This document shows positions 63,555 through 64,000 of a DNA stretch of 64,000 nt, piece after piece. The notes under the pieces are model-generated. The model was not told the DNA's origin. It saw nothing but the letters and a program-made list of their open reading frames with translations, and searched no databases. Both the position numbers and the translations under genes were made by a program. Where the stretch lies: NCBI RefSeq assembly GCF_950295315.1, contig NC_080164.1:63254042-63318041 (forward strand), in the 5' to 3' direction. This DNA comes from Erinaceus europaeus. Its lineage: Eukaryota; Chordata; Mammalia; Eulipotyphla; Erinaceidae. Position 1 is the first letter of the stretch. Every line of letters starts with the position of its first letter.

Positions 63555-63712
63555 TTTTTTTTTAACAAAAATTTATGAGTCAGTTTTGAGAGAGGGGAGG
63601 GAGGGAAAGAGAAGGATCCAGAACATTACTGGGGTAATGCGATGTTGGGGATTGAACTGGGAGTCTCAGCTATTCAAGTTCTAAGCTCTACCAGTTGAGC
63701 TATTTTTCCAGT
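63555..63712 (-). repeat. Type C SINE, old
   Basis: CAGAACATTACTGGGGTAAT; A-box side ACCAGTTGAGCTATTTTTCC. Confidence 0.6.
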
Positions 63713-63715
63713 CTT

Positions 63716-63890
63716 TTTTTTTTTTTTTTTTTTCTGGTATGACTTTTTTCAGGTAAAGAGATAGAGACAGACAATGACAGAGAGAAAGAGCACAGCACTG
63801 AAGCTTCCTCCAAGGTGGTGAGGGCTGGGCTCAAACCTGGATCACTTTCATAACAAAGCAGCACACTATCCAAGTGAGCTAACTTGGAGG
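63716..63890 (-). repeat. Older tRNA-like SINE (type E)
   Basis: AAAGCAGCACACTATCCAAG. Confidence 0.55.
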
Positions 63891-63919
63891 TTAGTGAAAC
63901 CCTCCTTTTATTTTGTTGT

Positions 63920-63985
63920 ATTTGCCACCAAGTTTATCACTGGGTCTTGGTGTCTGTAGTAAGATTTGCTTGTGGGAGGTAACAA
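63920..63985 (-). repeat. SINE 3' module at the window edge
   Basis: GCCACCAAGTTTATCACTGG to CTTGTGGGAG. Confidence 0.6.
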
Positions 63986-64000
63986 ATTTGAAATTGTTAC

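Larger units (their letters stand above)
54527..64000 (+). other. IMMT: IMMT intron 1 (incomplete)
   Basis: About 9.5 kb, still intron at the window edge. Non-repeat stretches with nothing recognised are about 55010-55235, 56646-56845, 56890-57128, 58660-59120, 59555-59811, 60625-60735, 61010-61410, 61931-62146 and 63290-63550. The rest is SINE and L1. Confidence 0.8.

Overview
This is eukaryotic, mammalian DNA. Over half of it is repeats, mostly four abundant tRNA-derived SINE types (called A, B, C and D here) plus 3' ends of L1. Together with the gene content they point to a hedgehog (Erinaceidae, probably Erinaceus or a relative). That is an inference from SINE type; no database was searched.

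Three host genes are recognisable from exons, in the order REEP1 (+), MRPL35 (-), IMMT (+). This matches the human 2p11.2 block (IMMT, MRPL35, REEP1), inverted. From 1 to about 22.7 kb lies the 3' part of REEP1, an ER-shaping protein: the penultimate exon of the classical form, a large intron with two candidate alternative exons, and the last exon with a 3.5 kb 3' UTR. From 29.85 to 40.5 kb is the whole of MRPL35, a mitochondrial large-ribosomal-subunit protein: four coding exons, all splice phases consistent, 187 aa. At 54.48 kb is coding exon 1 of IMMT (MIC60/mitofilin, of the mitochondrial MICOS complex) in a CpG island; the rest of the window is IMMT intron 1.

Between the divergent MRPL35 and IMMT promoters sits a nearly intact, young endogenous retrovirus on the minus strand (44296-52058). 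It has LTRs of about 470 bp differing at about two sites, a 6-bp target duplication, a tRNA-Lys3 primer site, a polypurine tract, and open gag, pro and pol in three frames. It has no recognisable env and no dUTPase. It is betaretrovirus-like (class II), perhaps with an intracisternal lifestyle. It landed inside a 5'-truncated non-LTR retrotransposon fragment, which had itself landed in a SINE, giving a dated three-layer stack. A truncated relative with its own 6-bp duplication lies at 35227-36530, and two LTRs of an unrelated type lie at 24.7 and 27.3 kb.

Other points: a tRNA-Val 5' half fused to an L1 3' end (about 584-722), an alternative REEP1 exon that would shift the last exon into a second reading frame, and SINE-in-SINE insertions with visible target duplications. 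No CRISPR, operons, bacterial genes or functional tRNA genes are present. SINE coordinates are approximate by 5-20 bp.
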